From Bradyrhizobium icense (GTDB taxonomy: Bacteria; Pseudomonadota; Alphaproteobacteria; Rhizobiales; Xanthobacteraceae), in NCBI RefSeq assembly GCF_001693385.1, contig NZ_CP016428.1, positions 4,030,001-4,094,000 of the forward strand: a stretch of DNA of 64,000 nt, written 5' to 3'. A program made the position numbers and the translations under genes. The notes beneath the pieces were generated by a model, which was not told the DNA's origin, did not search any database, and was given only the letters and a program-made list of their open reading frames with translations. This document shows positions 20,544-29,675 of this stretch, piece after piece. Position 1 is the first letter of the stretch. Every line of letters begins with the position of its first letter.

Positions 20544-21755
20544 TCATTCCGGCAGCCGGAGCAGCTCGCAACGCGATCCCTTTTTGGCCGCCGGCGCGAA
20601 CGGCGGACGTATCACAAGCGCCCGTGCCGCAGCGAGATTTCCGAGCAGCGACGAGTCCTGATGGTTTACCGGAACGGCGACAAGCGTGCCGTCTTCGCGC
20701 GTTTCGAGGCGGGCGCGCAGGTAGTCCTCGCGCTGGTCGTTGGCGGCGAGATCACGGCCGAGCAGGGCGCTCTCGCGCGGGTGGTGGATGGTGTCGCGGC
20801 CCGATAATGCGCGAATCAGCGGCACCAGAAACAGGAAGCTGCAGACATAGGAGGAGACGGGATTGCCGGGCAGGCCGATCACCCGCATCGCGCCCAGCCT
20901 GCCATGCATCATCGGCTTGCCCGGCCGCATCGCGATCCGCCAGAATGCCATGGCGACGCCCTCGGCCTCCAGCGACCGCTTGACGAAGTCGTGGTCGCCG
21001 ACCGAGGCGCCGCCCATGGTGATTAGAATGTCCGCGTCGGCCTTGCGGGCACGGCGAATGCCTTCCGTGGTAGCTGCGACGGTATCGGCGGCGATCCCGA
21101 GGTCGATGATTTCTGCGCCCTCGGCCCGGGCCAGCGCCCGCAAGCCGTAGCCGTTGGAATAGACGATCTGGCCGGGACCGGGGGTTGCGCCAGGCATCAC
21201 CAGTTCGTCGCCGGTCGCCAGCATCGCGACTTTCGGGCGGCGGTGCACCGCAAGCTCCGGGTAGTTCATGCCGGCGGCGAGCGACAGGTCGCGGTCGGAA
21301 AGGCGGCGCCCGCGCTTGAGCAGGACGTCGCCCTCGCGGAAATCGACGCCGGCGGCGCGGATGTGCCGCCCCGGAACGGCGGCTTCCGTGATGGTGATGT
21401 GATCGCCGTCGACGCCAGTGTCTTCCTGGATGATGACGGCGTCGGCGCCGTCGGGGATCACGCCGCCGGTAAAAATCCGCACCGCATCGCCTTTGCCAAC
21501 CTTCCGCTCGAACGGGCGGCCGGCGGCGACCTCGCCGATCACCTTCAGCCGTACGCTGACATCGGCGGCGTCCGCCGCGCGCACCGCATAGCCGTCCATC
21601 GCCGACATCGCCTGCGGCGGCTGCGTCCGCCGCGCGGCGACGTCGCGCGCGAGGATGCGGTGATGCGCGGCATCGAGCGCCAGCATTTCTTCGGGCAGCG
21701 CTTCTGCGCCGGCAAGGATCGCGGCAAGCGCATCGGCAACCGGCATCAAGGCCAC
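20544..21755 (-). CDS. moeA: Molybdopterin molybdenumtransferase MoeA
   Basis: MoeA inserts molybdate into adenylated molybdopterin, the last common step of molybdenum cofactor synthesis. The 403-residue protein has the N-terminal SAMDGYAVRA segment and the MoCF-binding domain with GGASVGDHDFVKRSLE and GLPGNPVSSYV. GTG 21755 has an excellent AGGAGG seven bases upstream; ATG 21746 is an alternative. The stop codon of the upstream HAD gene lies 12 bases before it, so the two are almost certainly cotranscribed. Confidence 0.95.
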   Translation of the reverse strand: MALMPVADALAAILAGAEALPEEMLALDAAHHRILARDVAARRTQPPQAMSAMDGYAVRAADAADVSVRLKVIGEVAAGRPFERKVGKGDAVRIFTGGVIPDGADAVIIQEDTGVDGDHITITEAAVPGRHIRAAGVDFREGDVLLKRGRRLSDRDLSLAAGMNYPELAVHRRPKVAMLATGDELVMPGATPGPGQIVYSNGYGLRALARAEGAEIIDLGIAADTVAATTEGIRRARKADADILITMGGASVGDHDFVKRSLEAEGVAMAFWRIAMRPGKPMMHGRLGAMRVIGLPGNPVSSYVCSFLFLVPLIRALSGRDTIHHPRESALLGRDLAANDQREDYLRARLETREDGTLVAVPVNHQDSSLLGNLAAARALVIRPPFAPAAKKGSRCELLRLPE

Positions 21756-21767
21756 GCGCAGACCTCC

Positions 21768-22394
21768 TTAAATCCCAAGTGCGGTCAGTGCCCTTGCCAC
21801 GTCATCTGTCGATGTCACGTGGATGGCAGAAAGGCCGCGCGCCCGCGCGCCTTCGATATTGGCGGCTGAATCGTCGAAGAACAGGATCCGCGACGCCGGG
21901 ACGCCGATCGCCTTTATCACATGATCATAGGCTTCGGCGTCGGGTTTGCGCAAACCGATGCTCGAGGACAGGAATATCTCGCGGAAATGGCTGAGTACAT
22001 CGGCATAGGCCTGCGAAAAATGCGCGACATGGGCCGGATTGGTGTTGGAAAAAGCATAGAGCGGCAGGCGTTTTGCAGCACCCGCCAGGAGCGGTGCAAT
22101 TCCGGGCATCTCGCCGGTGAAGATCGCGTTCCAGCCTTCCAGGAACTGCGCGTCGGTGATGCCGATGCCGAGCGACTGGCGCAGGCCCGCAAAGAACGCG
22201 GCATCGTCGATCCGGCCGGTCTCGTGGTGCTTGAAACTGTCGTCGGCGACAAAGCGTCCGGTGAGGTCGGCAGGCGCACAGCCCGCATGCCCGGCCCAGC
22301 AGGCCACCACCCGATCGAGGCTGATATCGAGCACGACGCGGCCGAGATCGAACAGCAAGGCGTCGACGGAGTGGGGGGCTGGCGGCGAATTCAT
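21768..22394 (-). CDS. HAD-IA family phosphatase (YihX-like)
   Basis: A 208-residue haloacid dehalogenase superfamily protein. The nucleophile motif is LLFDLGRVVLD, motif II is FSNTNPAH, the Lys motif is GLRKPDAEAYDHV and motif IV is FFDDSAANIEGAR. The DLG variant and the SNTN motif match E. coli YihX, an alpha-glucose-1-phosphate phosphatase, better than other branches. The actual substrate is inferred only. It precedes moeA by 12 bases; nothing connects it directly to cofactor synthesis. Confidence 0.85.
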   Translation of the reverse strand: MNSPPAPHSVDALLFDLGRVVLDISLDRVVACWAGHAGCAPADLTGRFVADDSFKHHETGRIDDAAFFAGLRQSLGIGITDAQFLEGWNAIFTGEMPGIAPLLAGAAKRLPLYAFSNTNPAHVAHFSQAYADVLSHFREIFLSSSIGLRKPDAEAYDHVIKAIGVPASRILFFDDSAANIEGARARGLSAIHVTSTDDVARALTALGI

Positions 22395-22533
22395 GGCAGT
22401 CGTTTACAAAACTGGACCGGCCTCGGCAACGGCCACAGGATTCGCTTCGAAACCCAATCGGGCGCTTAAGCCCATGCGCGAGCTGTGCTAAGCGTTGGGC
22501 CAATTTCTTGGGCCAATTTCAGGGAGTAGTCGC

Positions 22534-22836
22534 ATGCAAGCCGTTGGCAGGATCCTGGGCGCTGTCGCCGTGATCGCATTATTGGCTGGATCCGCGGCTG
22601 CCCAACAAGGTCCCGCCAAATATGGCGAGGAAGACAAGCCCAAGACACCCTCGCAAATCGCGGCCGAAAAGGAGGCCGAGCGGGCCTACCGGAGATCGCT
22701 CGGCAACATCCCCGAGCAGCAGAAGAATTCGGACCCCTGGGGAACGATGCGCGGCGACAGCGCACCGCCGAAAGCGGCGGCCAAGGCGCCGGCAGCGAAG
22801 TCAAAGGCCAAATCCGCCGAGGGCGCTGCAAAGTAA
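22534..22836 (+). CDS. Small exported Ala/Lys-rich protein of unknown function
   Basis: A 100-residue protein with a signal peptide (cleavage near AAAQQ), a conserved-looking core KTPSQIAAEKEAERAYRRSLGNIPEQ, a DPWGTMRG motif and an Ala/Lys/Pro tail. ATG 22534 has AGGGAG nine bases upstream. The DPWGTMR core is familiar from small Rhizobiales proteins, without known function. Confidence 0.75.
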   Translation: MQAVGRILGAVAVIALLAGSAAAQQGPAKYGEEDKPKTPSQIAAEKEAERAYRRSLGNIPEQQKNSDPWGTMRGDSAPPKAAAKAPAAKSKAKSAEGAAK

Positions 22837-23054
22837 AAGACACTTCCTGGCACCGTAATTCGGCTATTGGCTGGACACCCGCGCCAAGCGCGGTTTTGGA
22901 ACCATGCCCTCACCTGGCAGAACGGGCTGCAAGAGGCGGATAAAGCTTCCTGAAAATGCCGTATTGCCCCGGGTCGGTGTGCCTTGATCCGACCAAAAAG
23001 CCATTGTGAGTTGGCGGAGCCGGGATAGGGGCGCCGATTCACAGGGATGGGTGT

Positions 23055-23082
23055 GGGCGTCCGTAGAGATAAAGGGACGCCC
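23055..23082 (+). promoter_or_regulatory. Hairpin covering the ctpA ribosome binding site
   Basis: GGGCGTCC (23055-23062) can pair with GGACGCCC (23075-23082); the likely Shine-Dalgarno GGGA (23074-23077) lies in the right arm, just before ATG 23087. This could lower translation of ctpA; it is a structural guess from sequence only. Confidence 0.35.
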
Positions 23083-23086
23083 CACG

Positions 23087-24421
23087 ATGCGCAGGAATTT
23101 TGCCTTTCTTCTCGGCACGGTGACGGGCGCGTGTCTGACCGCCCTCGTGATCGGACCTCAAGGGGCGCATCTGGTGGCGGCGGCAAAGGCCGCGGCCCGT
23201 TCCGACACCTACACCCAGCTCAATCTGTTCGGCAGCGTGTTCGAGCGGATCAAGACCAGCTATGTCGAGAAGCCCGACGATTCCAAGCTGATGGAAGGCG
23301 CCATCAACGGCATGATCTCTGCGCTCGATCCTCATTCGCGTTACATGAATGAGAAGGGCTGGAGTGACATGCAGGAGACCACCCATGGCGAGTTCGGCGG
23401 GCTCGGCATCGAGGTGACGATGGAAGACGGCCTCGTCAAGGTGGTTACGCCGATCGACGATACGCCCGCGGCCAAGGCCGGCATGCTGTCGGGTGACGTG
23501 ATCACCCAGATCGACGACGAGGTCATCCAGGGCATGACCCTCGAACAGGCGGTGAGCCGGATGAAGGGTCCCGCCAACAGCAAGATCCGGCTCAAGGTCG
23601 TGCGCAAGGGAGCCGCCGCGCCAATCGACGTTGCCATCGTGCGCGAGATCATCCGGGTGCGGCCGGTCCGCTTCAAGACCGACGGCGGCGATATCGGTTA
23701 CATCAGGATCACCCGTTTCAACGAACAGACCACCGACGGCTTGAAGAAAGCCATCGCCAGCATTTCCAAGGAGATTCCGCCGGAAAAACTCGTGGGCTAT
23801 GTCGTCGACCTCCGCAACAATCCCGGCGGGTTGCTCGACCAGGCGGTGTCGGTGTCGAGCGCCTTCATGAAGCGCGGCGAGGTGGTCTCGACGCGCGGCC
23901 GCACCTCGGAGGAAACCCAGCGCTTTAGCGCGCGCGGCGGCGACATCACCAAAGGCAAGCCGCTGGTCGTGCTGATCAACGGCGGATCGGCTTCGGCGTC
24001 CGAAATCGTGGCCGGGGCCTTGCGCGACCACAAACGCGCCACCCTGATCGGCACGCGCACCTTCGGCAAGGGCTCGGTGCAGACCATCATCCCGCTCGGC
24101 GCCGGCAACGGCGCGCTGGCGCTGACCACGGCGCGCTACTTCACGCCCTCGGGCCGCTCGATCCAGGCCCAGGGCATCGCGCCCGACGTCGAGGTGCTGC
24201 AGGACGTGCCCGATGAATTCAAGGGCCGCGCCGAGCTGAAGGGCGAAGCCTCGATGCGCGGCCACCTCGCCGCTGACGGCGCCGAGCAGACTGGCTCGCA
24301 AGCCTACGTCCCGCCGAACGAAAAGGACGACAAGGCGCTCAACGCCGCGTTCAACCTGCTGCGCGGCGGCACCACGAATGCGAACGCGGTCACGGCCGCA
24401 AAGCGGGCGGTGCCGAACTGA
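23087..24421 (+). CDS. ctpA: Carboxy-terminal processing protease CtpA (S41 family)
   Basis: A periplasmic S41 serine protease of 444 residues. It has an N-terminal signal/anchor segment, a PDZ domain around residues 85-170 (EFGGLGIEV...DDTPAAKAGMLSGD) and the protease domain with VVDLRNNPGGLL, the catalytic Ser in NGGSASASEIVAGAL and the Lys in TFGKGSVQT. It degrades or trims periplasmic and membrane-associated proteins. The start MRRNFAFLL at ATG 23087 fits the family; the frame is open upstream. It is not in its more usual setting, next to an EnvC-type M23 peptidase. Confidence 0.94.
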   Translation: MRRNFAFLLGTVTGACLTALVIGPQGAHLVAAAKAAARSDTYTQLNLFGSVFERIKTSYVEKPDDSKLMEGAINGMISALDPHSRYMNEKGWSDMQETTHGEFGGLGIEVTMEDGLVKVVTPIDDTPAAKAGMLSGDVITQIDDEVIQGMTLEQAVSRMKGPANSKIRLKVVRKGAAAPIDVAIVREIIRVRPVRFKTDGGDIGYIRITRFNEQTTDGLKKAIASISKEIPPEKLVGYVVDLRNNPGGLLDQAVSVSSAFMKRGEVVSTRGRTSEETQRFSARGGDITKGKPLVVLINGGSASASEIVAGALRDHKRATLIGTRTFGKGSVQTIIPLGAGNGALALTTARYFTPSGRSIQAQGIAPDVEVLQDVPDEFKGRAELKGEASMRGHLAADGAEQTGSQAYVPPNEKDDKALNAAFNLLRGGTTNANAVTAAKRAVPN

Positions 24422-24759
24422 CGGCAGCCCAACGCTGTTGACGCTGTCGGAGTTCGAACGCTCCGCGTCATTTGCGCGCGAAGCGGATTTTGTCGCCCGG
24501 CTCAGCGAAGCGGAAGCAATCCATCTCTCTGTTGATGCGAAGTGGTCGGCTTCGTCGCCTGCGGTCGCCGTAACAACGGGGTGTAGATGCCCTTCGACGG
24601 CACACCGCAAGGCCCCCGACACAAAATCTCGAAAACAACCCCATGCAAAGTAGAATGGGTGTCCTTTTTTGAAACCCCATCCCCGTCCGTCCGTAGCTCG
24701 CCCGGCGTGATCATTCACGCGTCTGGTTCCCACTCCATGCGCGTTCGAACGGAGTAGTC
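24422..24759. other. Intergenic stretch, probably repeat-derived
   Basis: These 338 bases hold no convincing gene. The part around 24620-24650 (ACAAAATCTCGAAAACAACC...) looks like a sequence common in Bradyrhizobium intergenic regions, but I cannot confirm this. The last 40 bases probably contain the promoter of the next gene. Confidence 0.35.
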
Positions 24760-25896
24760 ATGTCGCGAAATTGGACTTTGCTGACGCTGATCCTGTCCCT
24801 CGGTTCGAGCGGAGCCCTGCAGGCCAATCCGCTGGATTCACCCGGCGTTGTTTATATCGACGGACTGCCGTGCAACCGCGCGTGCCAGTCCTACATGGCC
24901 TGGTCTGATCAGGCATTGTCTGCCCGGCATCGCGGGGAACGCAAGACTGTTGTCGCGGTGCCGGCTGAGCCGGAAACAGCAGGACCAGGACACGCCAGTC
25001 CCGCTCGCGTGACGAGGCAGGCGGCTTCCCGCGCGGCGCCGCGCACTGGCATGGCGGCATCGAAGACCAAGCCGTCAAGCGCAAGAAAGGCCGCTCCCAG
25101 CCTTGCAGCAGCCGGCAAGAATCTTCCATCGGCTACGCCGCCCGTGGCCCGCGAAAAAGCCGTCGCTGGCGGCCAGTCGCCGGAGCGCAAGGTGGAAATC
25201 CCCGAGAGGCCGGCGCCCAATCAGGCAGGCGCCATCGCCGCGCTGCAGCCCGCGGCGACCGCCAAGCCTGAGGTGACGCCGGAGGCCAAGTCTGAAGTGA
25301 AGCCTGAAGTGAAGCCTGAGGTGAAGCCTGAGCTTGCCCTGCCGCCGCCAGCCACACTCGAACTCGCCGCAACTCCTGCCGCATCCGAGACGCCCGCAAC
25401 ACCTCCCGCGGCCGCGAGCGCGCCTGCTTCCTCGGCACGAACCATACAGCAGCAGGTGGTGGAAGCGACGGGCTTGGCCGATCTCGTCACGGCCATCGGA
25501 ACGGGCCGGGAAGCGACCGGCAATTTGGACAATCCGGAAATAGAGCCGGACCCCGACACCGCGAAGACGGCATCGGCTGACGAGCCGGACAATCTGGTCG
25601 CGCTTGTCCTGGCGCGTCCGGAGATCAATTCGCTGTCCGACCTGAACAACAAGAGCATTGCGATCGAGGAGAGGCAGTCCGCTTCCAGCGGACGTGTCAG
25701 TGCTGCGTTGATGGCGGCGGGAGCCGCGGAAGTCCAATTCAGCGAAGGACAGCGAGAGGCGATCGACCGGCTGGTCAGCGGCGAAGTCCCGGCCGCGGTT
25801 CTGACGCTGGCATCGCGCGAAGCCGCCGAGTTGTTTCCCGATATCGAAGGCTTCAGGATTTTTCGGATTCCCCTCGCACAGAACGCGCGACTGTAG
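24760..25896 (+). CDS. Exported Pro/Ala-linker protein with half-size binding-protein-like domain
   Basis: A 378-residue protein. A signal peptide (cleavage near LQANP) is followed by a short Cys-containing region (VVYIDGLPCNRACQSYMAW), then about 190 residues of low-complexity Ala/Pro/Lys sequence with five EVKP-like tetrapeptides. Residues about 270-378 form a folded domain reading ALVLARPEINSLSDLNNKSI...GEVPAAVLTL, resembling one lobe of a periplasmic TAXI/SsuA-type solute receptor. Such domains are normally about 280 residues, so this one is truncated or specialised. It has no transporter genes nearby. Function unknown; perhaps a cell-wall-spanning sensor. Confidence 0.78.
   Translation: MSRNWTLLTLILSLGSSGALQANPLDSPGVVYIDGLPCNRACQSYMAWSDQALSARHRGERKTVVAVPAEPETAGPGHASPARVTRQAASRAAPRTGMAASKTKPSSARKAAPSLAAAGKNLPSATPPVAREKAVAGGQSPERKVEIPERPAPNQAGAIAALQPAATAKPEVTPEAKSEVKPEVKPEVKPELALPPPATLELAATPAASETPATPPAAASAPASSARTIQQQVVEATGLADLVTAIGTGREATGNLDNPEIEPDPDTAKTASADEPDNLVALVLARPEINSLSDLNNKSIAIEERQSASSGRVSAALMAAGAAEVQFSEGQREAIDRLVSGEVPAAVLTLASREAAELFPDIEGFRIFRIPLAQNARL
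25270..25329 (+). repeat. Five 12-base tandem units inside the linker gene
   Basis: Five units encode EVTP, EAKS, EVKP, EVKP, EVKP. The last three are nearly identical at DNA level (GAAGTGAAGCCT twice, then GAGGTGAAGCCT), so unit number could change by slippage. Confidence 0.85.
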
Positions 25897-25902
25897 ACGT
25901 CG

Positions 25903-25976
25903 CAGGGTAGCCCGAATGAGCCAACGGGTCGCGCGAATGCGCGCCCGATGACAGGCTTCGCGACATCCGGGTTTGG
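25903..25976. repeat. Bradyrhizobium-type intergenic repeat (TAGCCCGAATGAG...CATCCGGG)
   Basis: The element begins GGTAGCCCGAATGAGCCAAC, contains GCGCGAATGCGCGCCCGATG and ends GACATCCGGGTTT. The ends resemble each other as an imperfect palindrome (AGCCCGAAT against ATCCGGGTT). A degraded relative of its middle part lies near 63775-63812. Confidence 0.55.
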
Positions 25977-26106
25977 CTTGTTCCTGCATGTTGCTGCGCT
26001 GATACGAGCGACTGCGGTCTTCTTACGCCCTTTTCCCTTCACAATTCGACGGGGAAACGATCCCTCTCTCGCGCGTTGTGCGGAGAGAACCATAGGAGGA
26101 CAGCTC

Positions 26107-26406
26107 ATGCGAACCTCAGTTCTCGCGATGATGGTCGCTTTTGGAACCGCGCTCACCATGCCCGCACTGGCTCAGCAGTCGACGGCGCCTGGCCTGCAGG
26201 TGCAGACCGACAAACAGATGCAGGAAGAAGCGGACAAGGGAATCAAGACCCGCGACTCCGGGCAATCCGGCCTTGTCAGCGAACAGGAAAAGCCCGGTGC
26301 TTCCGCACATCCGCCCGGACAACCTCATCCGAGCAGCCAGACGACGGGTTCGGGCGCCAGCACGGCTGGCGGACAGGGGGCGGCGCCGAGTAGCAGTCCG
26401 CGCTAG
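26107..26406 (+). CDS. Small exported protein of unknown function
   Basis: A 99-residue protein with a signal peptide (cleavage near ALAQQ) and a disordered mature part rich in Gln, Ser, Gly and Pro. The only conserved-looking element is DKQMQEEADKGIKTRDSGQSG. ATG 26107 has AGGAGGA nine bases upstream, a strong site. Its function is unknown. It is flanked by intergenic repeats on both sides. Confidence 0.7.
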   Translation: MRTSVLAMMVAFGTALTMPALAQQSTAPGLQVQTDKQMQEEADKGIKTRDSGQSGLVSEQEKPGASAHPPGQPHPSSQTTGSGASTAGGQGAAPSSSPR

Positions 26407-26655
26407 CCCTGAGTTTCAGCACGGGATGTTCGGACCGACATGCGGCCTATACCGTGCGAGCCTCGTTCTTGCGCTCGCGAATCCGGCCCATGCGTCCGGC
26501 ATCAGGACGTGCCGACGCTCGGATAGCATCGGCCTGATCAAGAAGCCGTCCAATGGCGGCGGCCTCTCAATCGGATTTTTACTGCTCATGCTGCGAGAAT
26601 GCGAACGTGTATCCTCTTCCGTTGCGCGAATTCGAATCGAAGAACACAAATCGAT

Positions 26656-26776
26656 GTCGTCCCGGCCTTGAGCCGGGACCCATAACCACAAATGTTTACG
26701 TGGTGCAGCGCTGGGGCCGCAGTCCCGTTCACAACCAACATCAGTGGTTATGGGTCCCTGCGTTCGCAGGGACGAC
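26656..26776. repeat. Large imperfect palindrome (intergenic repeat)
   Basis: The left arm GTCGTCCCGG...GGGACCCATAACCAC (26656-26689) pairs with the right arm GTGGTTATGGGTCCC...GGGACGAC (26744-26776), separated by 54 bases. Each arm also contains its own small hairpin. This form is a widespread Bradyrhizobium intergenic element. The 421-base gap from 26407 to 26827 otherwise shows no gene. Confidence 0.75.
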
Positions 26777-26827
26777 GGGGAGATAGCTTCGCTCGCAATG
26801 ACGACGACAAGCTGCGCCGCTCTAACA

Positions 26828-29557
26828 CTACGCCGTCCGTGCAACCGGTTTGCGCTTGCGAGGCCGGCTCGGCGCTACCTCGGGGCCTTGCCGATCCGCC
26901 AGCAGCATCGGCCTGATCTCCGCCGCCGGCTTCGGCGCGCTGAACAGGTAGCCCTGCATTTCCGAGCAGCCGAGTTCGCGCAGCAAGTCGCGCTGCGGTT
27001 CGGTCTCGACGCCTTCCGCCGTCGTCGTCATGTGGCGTTCGGCGGCGATATTCACCACCGCTTCCACGATGCAGGACGAGCCTTCGGGCTCAGCGATATC
27101 GGTGATGAAGCAGCGGTCGATCTTGATCTTGTCGAACGGAAAACGCTGCAGATAGCTCAGCGAGGAATAGCCGGTGCCGAAATCGTCGAGCGCGATTCGG
27201 ACCCCGATGGCGCGGAGGTCGTGGAGGACGGCGAGTGCCGCCTCGTCGTCTCTGATCAGCACGGCTTCGGTGATCTCGAGCTCCAGCCGGCTCGCGGCGA
27301 GGCCCGATGCCGCGAGCGCCGCCATCACCTTCAGCGCCAGCGTGCCGCTCCTGAACTGAATCGGCGAGACGTTGACCGCGAGCCTGACAGGGCCGGGCCA
27401 GGTCGCGGCCTCCTTGCAGGCCGTGGTCAGCACCCATTCGCCGAGCTGGTTGATCAGGCCGGTGTCCTCGGCGAGCGGCACGAACTCGGCGGGCGAAATC
27501 ATGCCGCGCTGCGGATGGCGCCAGCGCACCAGCGCCTCGCAGCCGGTGATCGCGTTGGTCTGCAGGCTCAGACATGGCTGGTAATAGACCTCGAAGCCGC
27601 CGTCGACGAGCGCCCGGCGCAGGTCCATTTCCAGGTCGCGGCGGGCGCGAACCTCCTCTTCCATGTCCGGTTCGAAGAAGCGATAGGTGCGGCGGCCGGC
27701 GGCCTTGGCGGCGTACATCGCCAGATCGGCATTCTTCAGGATCTGATCGATGTCGGACCCGTCTTGCGGGGCCAGCGCAATGCCGATGCTGGCGTCGGTG
27801 GTCATCTGGTGGCCGAGGCATTGATAGGGCGTGCGGATCGCCTCGAAGATGCGGCTGACGAGCTTCATCACGTCGTCGATATCCTCGATCCCGGTCTGTA
27901 CGATGGCGAACTCGTCGCCGCCGAGCCGGGCCACGAAATCGGATCTCCGCGCGCAGGCGGCGAGGCTGGCCGCGACCGATTTCAGGAGCTGGTCGCCGAT
28001 CATGTGGCCGAGCGAATCGTTGACGCTCTTGAATTCGTCGATGTCGATATAGAGCACCGCCAGTTGCTCGCCCGGCGCCGCGTGGGACAATTCGCGCTTG
28101 AGCCGTTCGTGGAACAGGGTGCGGTTCGGCAGGTCGGTCAGCGCGTCGTAATGGGCGAGATGGGTGATGCGCTCCTCGGCGCGCCGCCGCTCGGTGATGT
28201 CTTCGTGCGTCGCCAGCCAGCCGCCATCGGCGACCGGTTCGTTGACGACCTGGATCGAGCGCCCGTCGGGGGTCGAGATCACCATGGCGTTACGGTGCGC
28301 GACGTCGCGCAGCACGACCTCGACGTAATGATCGACGTCACCGACGAACGAGCCCGTCTCCTTGCGGTGCGCGATCACCTCGCGAAAACTGCAACCCGGC
28401 TTCACGATTTCGGCCGACAGGCCGTACATTTCGAGGTACCGCCTGTTGCAGATGATGAGCTGCTGCTTTGCGTCGAACAGCAACAGGCCCTGCGTCATGT
28501 TGTTGACAGCAGTGTCGAGACGCTGCTTTTCCAGCGTCAGCCGCTGCTTCGACGCGCGGTGCTGATAAGACAGCTTGCGGACGACGAGGAACAGCAGGGA
28601 GGCGATTGCCAGCACGGAAAACCCGGTGACGGCGATCAGGATTCCGATCTGCTCGCGCCAGTCGGCCAGTGCGGCCGATGTCGTGCTCGACGCGACGATG
28701 ACGATCGGAAAATTGGAGAGCGCGCGGGACGCGATCAGCCGGTCCTCGCCGTCGATCGGGCTGGTGAGGCGCGAGGTGCTGCGGGGCTGCTCGAAGACCT
28801 GCCGCTGGGCGGCCGGACCGGTCCTGAAATTCTTGCCAACCAGCTCCGCCACATGCGGGTAACGGGCCAGCAGCGTGCCGTCGCTGTGATGCATGGCAAT
28901 GGAGGCGCCGGGGCCGAGCGCGACCGTTGCGAAGAATTTTTCGAAATTGGCCGGTTCGATGCCGCGGCCGATGGCGCCGAGGAATTCGCCTTTCGGCCCG
29001 GTGATCTTGCGTGCGATCACGGTGGTCCAGGCGCCGGTGATGCGGCTGTAGACCGGCTCGACCAGCATATCCGGCGATTGCGGGCCGGACTTGAAGGTTC
29101 GGAAGAAAGCGCGGTCCGCCGAGTTGACTGGCGGCGGCGGCCAGGCGGCCGACGCATTGATCAAATTGCCATCGGCGTCGAAAACGTTGATGCCGCCGAC
29201 ATAGGACAGCGCGTCGATCTTGGATTTCAGGATGAGATGGATGTCATGGCCGGACATCCGGCGCTTGTAGTTTTCGAGCGTGGCGATCCCGCTGGTGCGC
29301 ATGAACGCAATCAGGTCCTTCTGGATGACCTGAAAATCTTCGAGCTGCTGGTCGAAATGGCGGGCTAGCAGCAGCGCGGTGTTCTCCAGCTCGCGTTCGC
29401 TATTGCGCAGCGCGCGCTCGCGGAAATTGCCGGCCATGATGGTCGCGCCGATCGCGATGGTGGCGATCAGAAGCGTGCCGCCCAGAATCAGCCAGCGGAT
29501 CGGGCCGCCGCGAAAGGCGGACGCGATCCTGAATGAATTGATGCCGGTTGAAGCCAT
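26828..29557 (-). CDS. Membrane-bound sensor with PAS, GGDEF and EAL domains
   Basis: A 909-residue c-di-GMP enzyme. Transmembrane segments at about 20-42 and 304-327 bracket a periplasmic Cache-like sensor. A PAS domain (about 345-455) and a GGDEF domain follow, with intact GGDEF at 546-550 and the inhibitory RxxD site (RRSD, 537-540). The EAL domain has CEALVRW near 673 and DDFGTGYSSL. Both cyclase and phosphodiesterase motifs look intact, so it may be bifunctional or switchable. ATG 29557 (MASTGINS) is chosen; the 77 residues of open frame upstream look non-coding. It controls motility, adhesion or exopolysaccharide by family analogy. Confidence 0.93.
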   Translation of the reverse strand: MASTGINSFRIASAFRGGPIRWLILGGTLLIATIAIGATIMAGNFRERALRNSERELENTALLLARHFDQQLEDFQVIQKDLIAFMRTSGIATLENYKRRMSGHDIHLILKSKIDALSYVGGINVFDADGNLINASAAWPPPPVNSADRAFFRTFKSGPQSPDMLVEPVYSRITGAWTTVIARKITGPKGEFLGAIGRGIEPANFEKFFATVALGPGASIAMHHSDGTLLARYPHVAELVGKNFRTGPAAQRQVFEQPRSTSRLTSPIDGEDRLIASRALSNFPIVIVASSTTSAALADWREQIGILIAVTGFSVLAIASLLFLVVRKLSYQHRASKQRLTLEKQRLDTAVNNMTQGLLLFDAKQQLIICNRRYLEMYGLSAEIVKPGCSFREVIAHRKETGSFVGDVDHYVEVVLRDVAHRNAMVISTPDGRSIQVVNEPVADGGWLATHEDITERRRAEERITHLAHYDALTDLPNRTLFHERLKRELSHAAPGEQLAVLYIDIDEFKSVNDSLGHMIGDQLLKSVAASLAACARRSDFVARLGGDEFAIVQTGIEDIDDVMKLVSRIFEAIRTPYQCLGHQMTTDASIGIALAPQDGSDIDQILKNADLAMYAAKAAGRRTYRFFEPDMEEEVRARRDLEMDLRRALVDGGFEVYYQPCLSLQTNAITGCEALVRWRHPQRGMISPAEFVPLAEDTGLINQLGEWVLTTACKEAATWPGPVRLAVNVSPIQFRSGTLALKVMAALAASGLAASRLELEITEAVLIRDDEAALAVLHDLRAIGVRIALDDFGTGYSSLSYLQRFPFDKIKIDRCFITDIAEPEGSSCIVEAVVNIAAERHMTTTAEGVETEPQRDLLRELGCSEMQGYLFSAPKPAAEIRPMLLADRQGPEVAPSRPRKRKPVARTA

Positions 29558-29675
29558 GGAACGCGATCGTTGCCGGGATATGAACTGCCGGACGCGGCGT
29601 TCTCCCAAGCCCGGCCCATGGATTCGATAGCGCGCCGAGATGGAGCTGACGTTAGGAAGTCTGGTTAATGAATGG

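Noticed and set aside
24450..24475. GTTCGAA-containing segment as a tRNA T-arm
   Set aside because: No acceptor, D or anticodon stems can be drawn around it.
25270..25329. Tandem 12-base units as a CRISPR-like array
   Set aside because: They have no spacers and encode an in-frame EVKP linker inside a gene.
26744..29368. 874-codon open frame on the plus strand opposite the GGDEF-EAL gene
   Set aside because: It is the antisense of a gene with clear catalytic motifs; composition is Arg/Ala/Asp-rich as expected of GC-rich shadow frames and no family motif appears.
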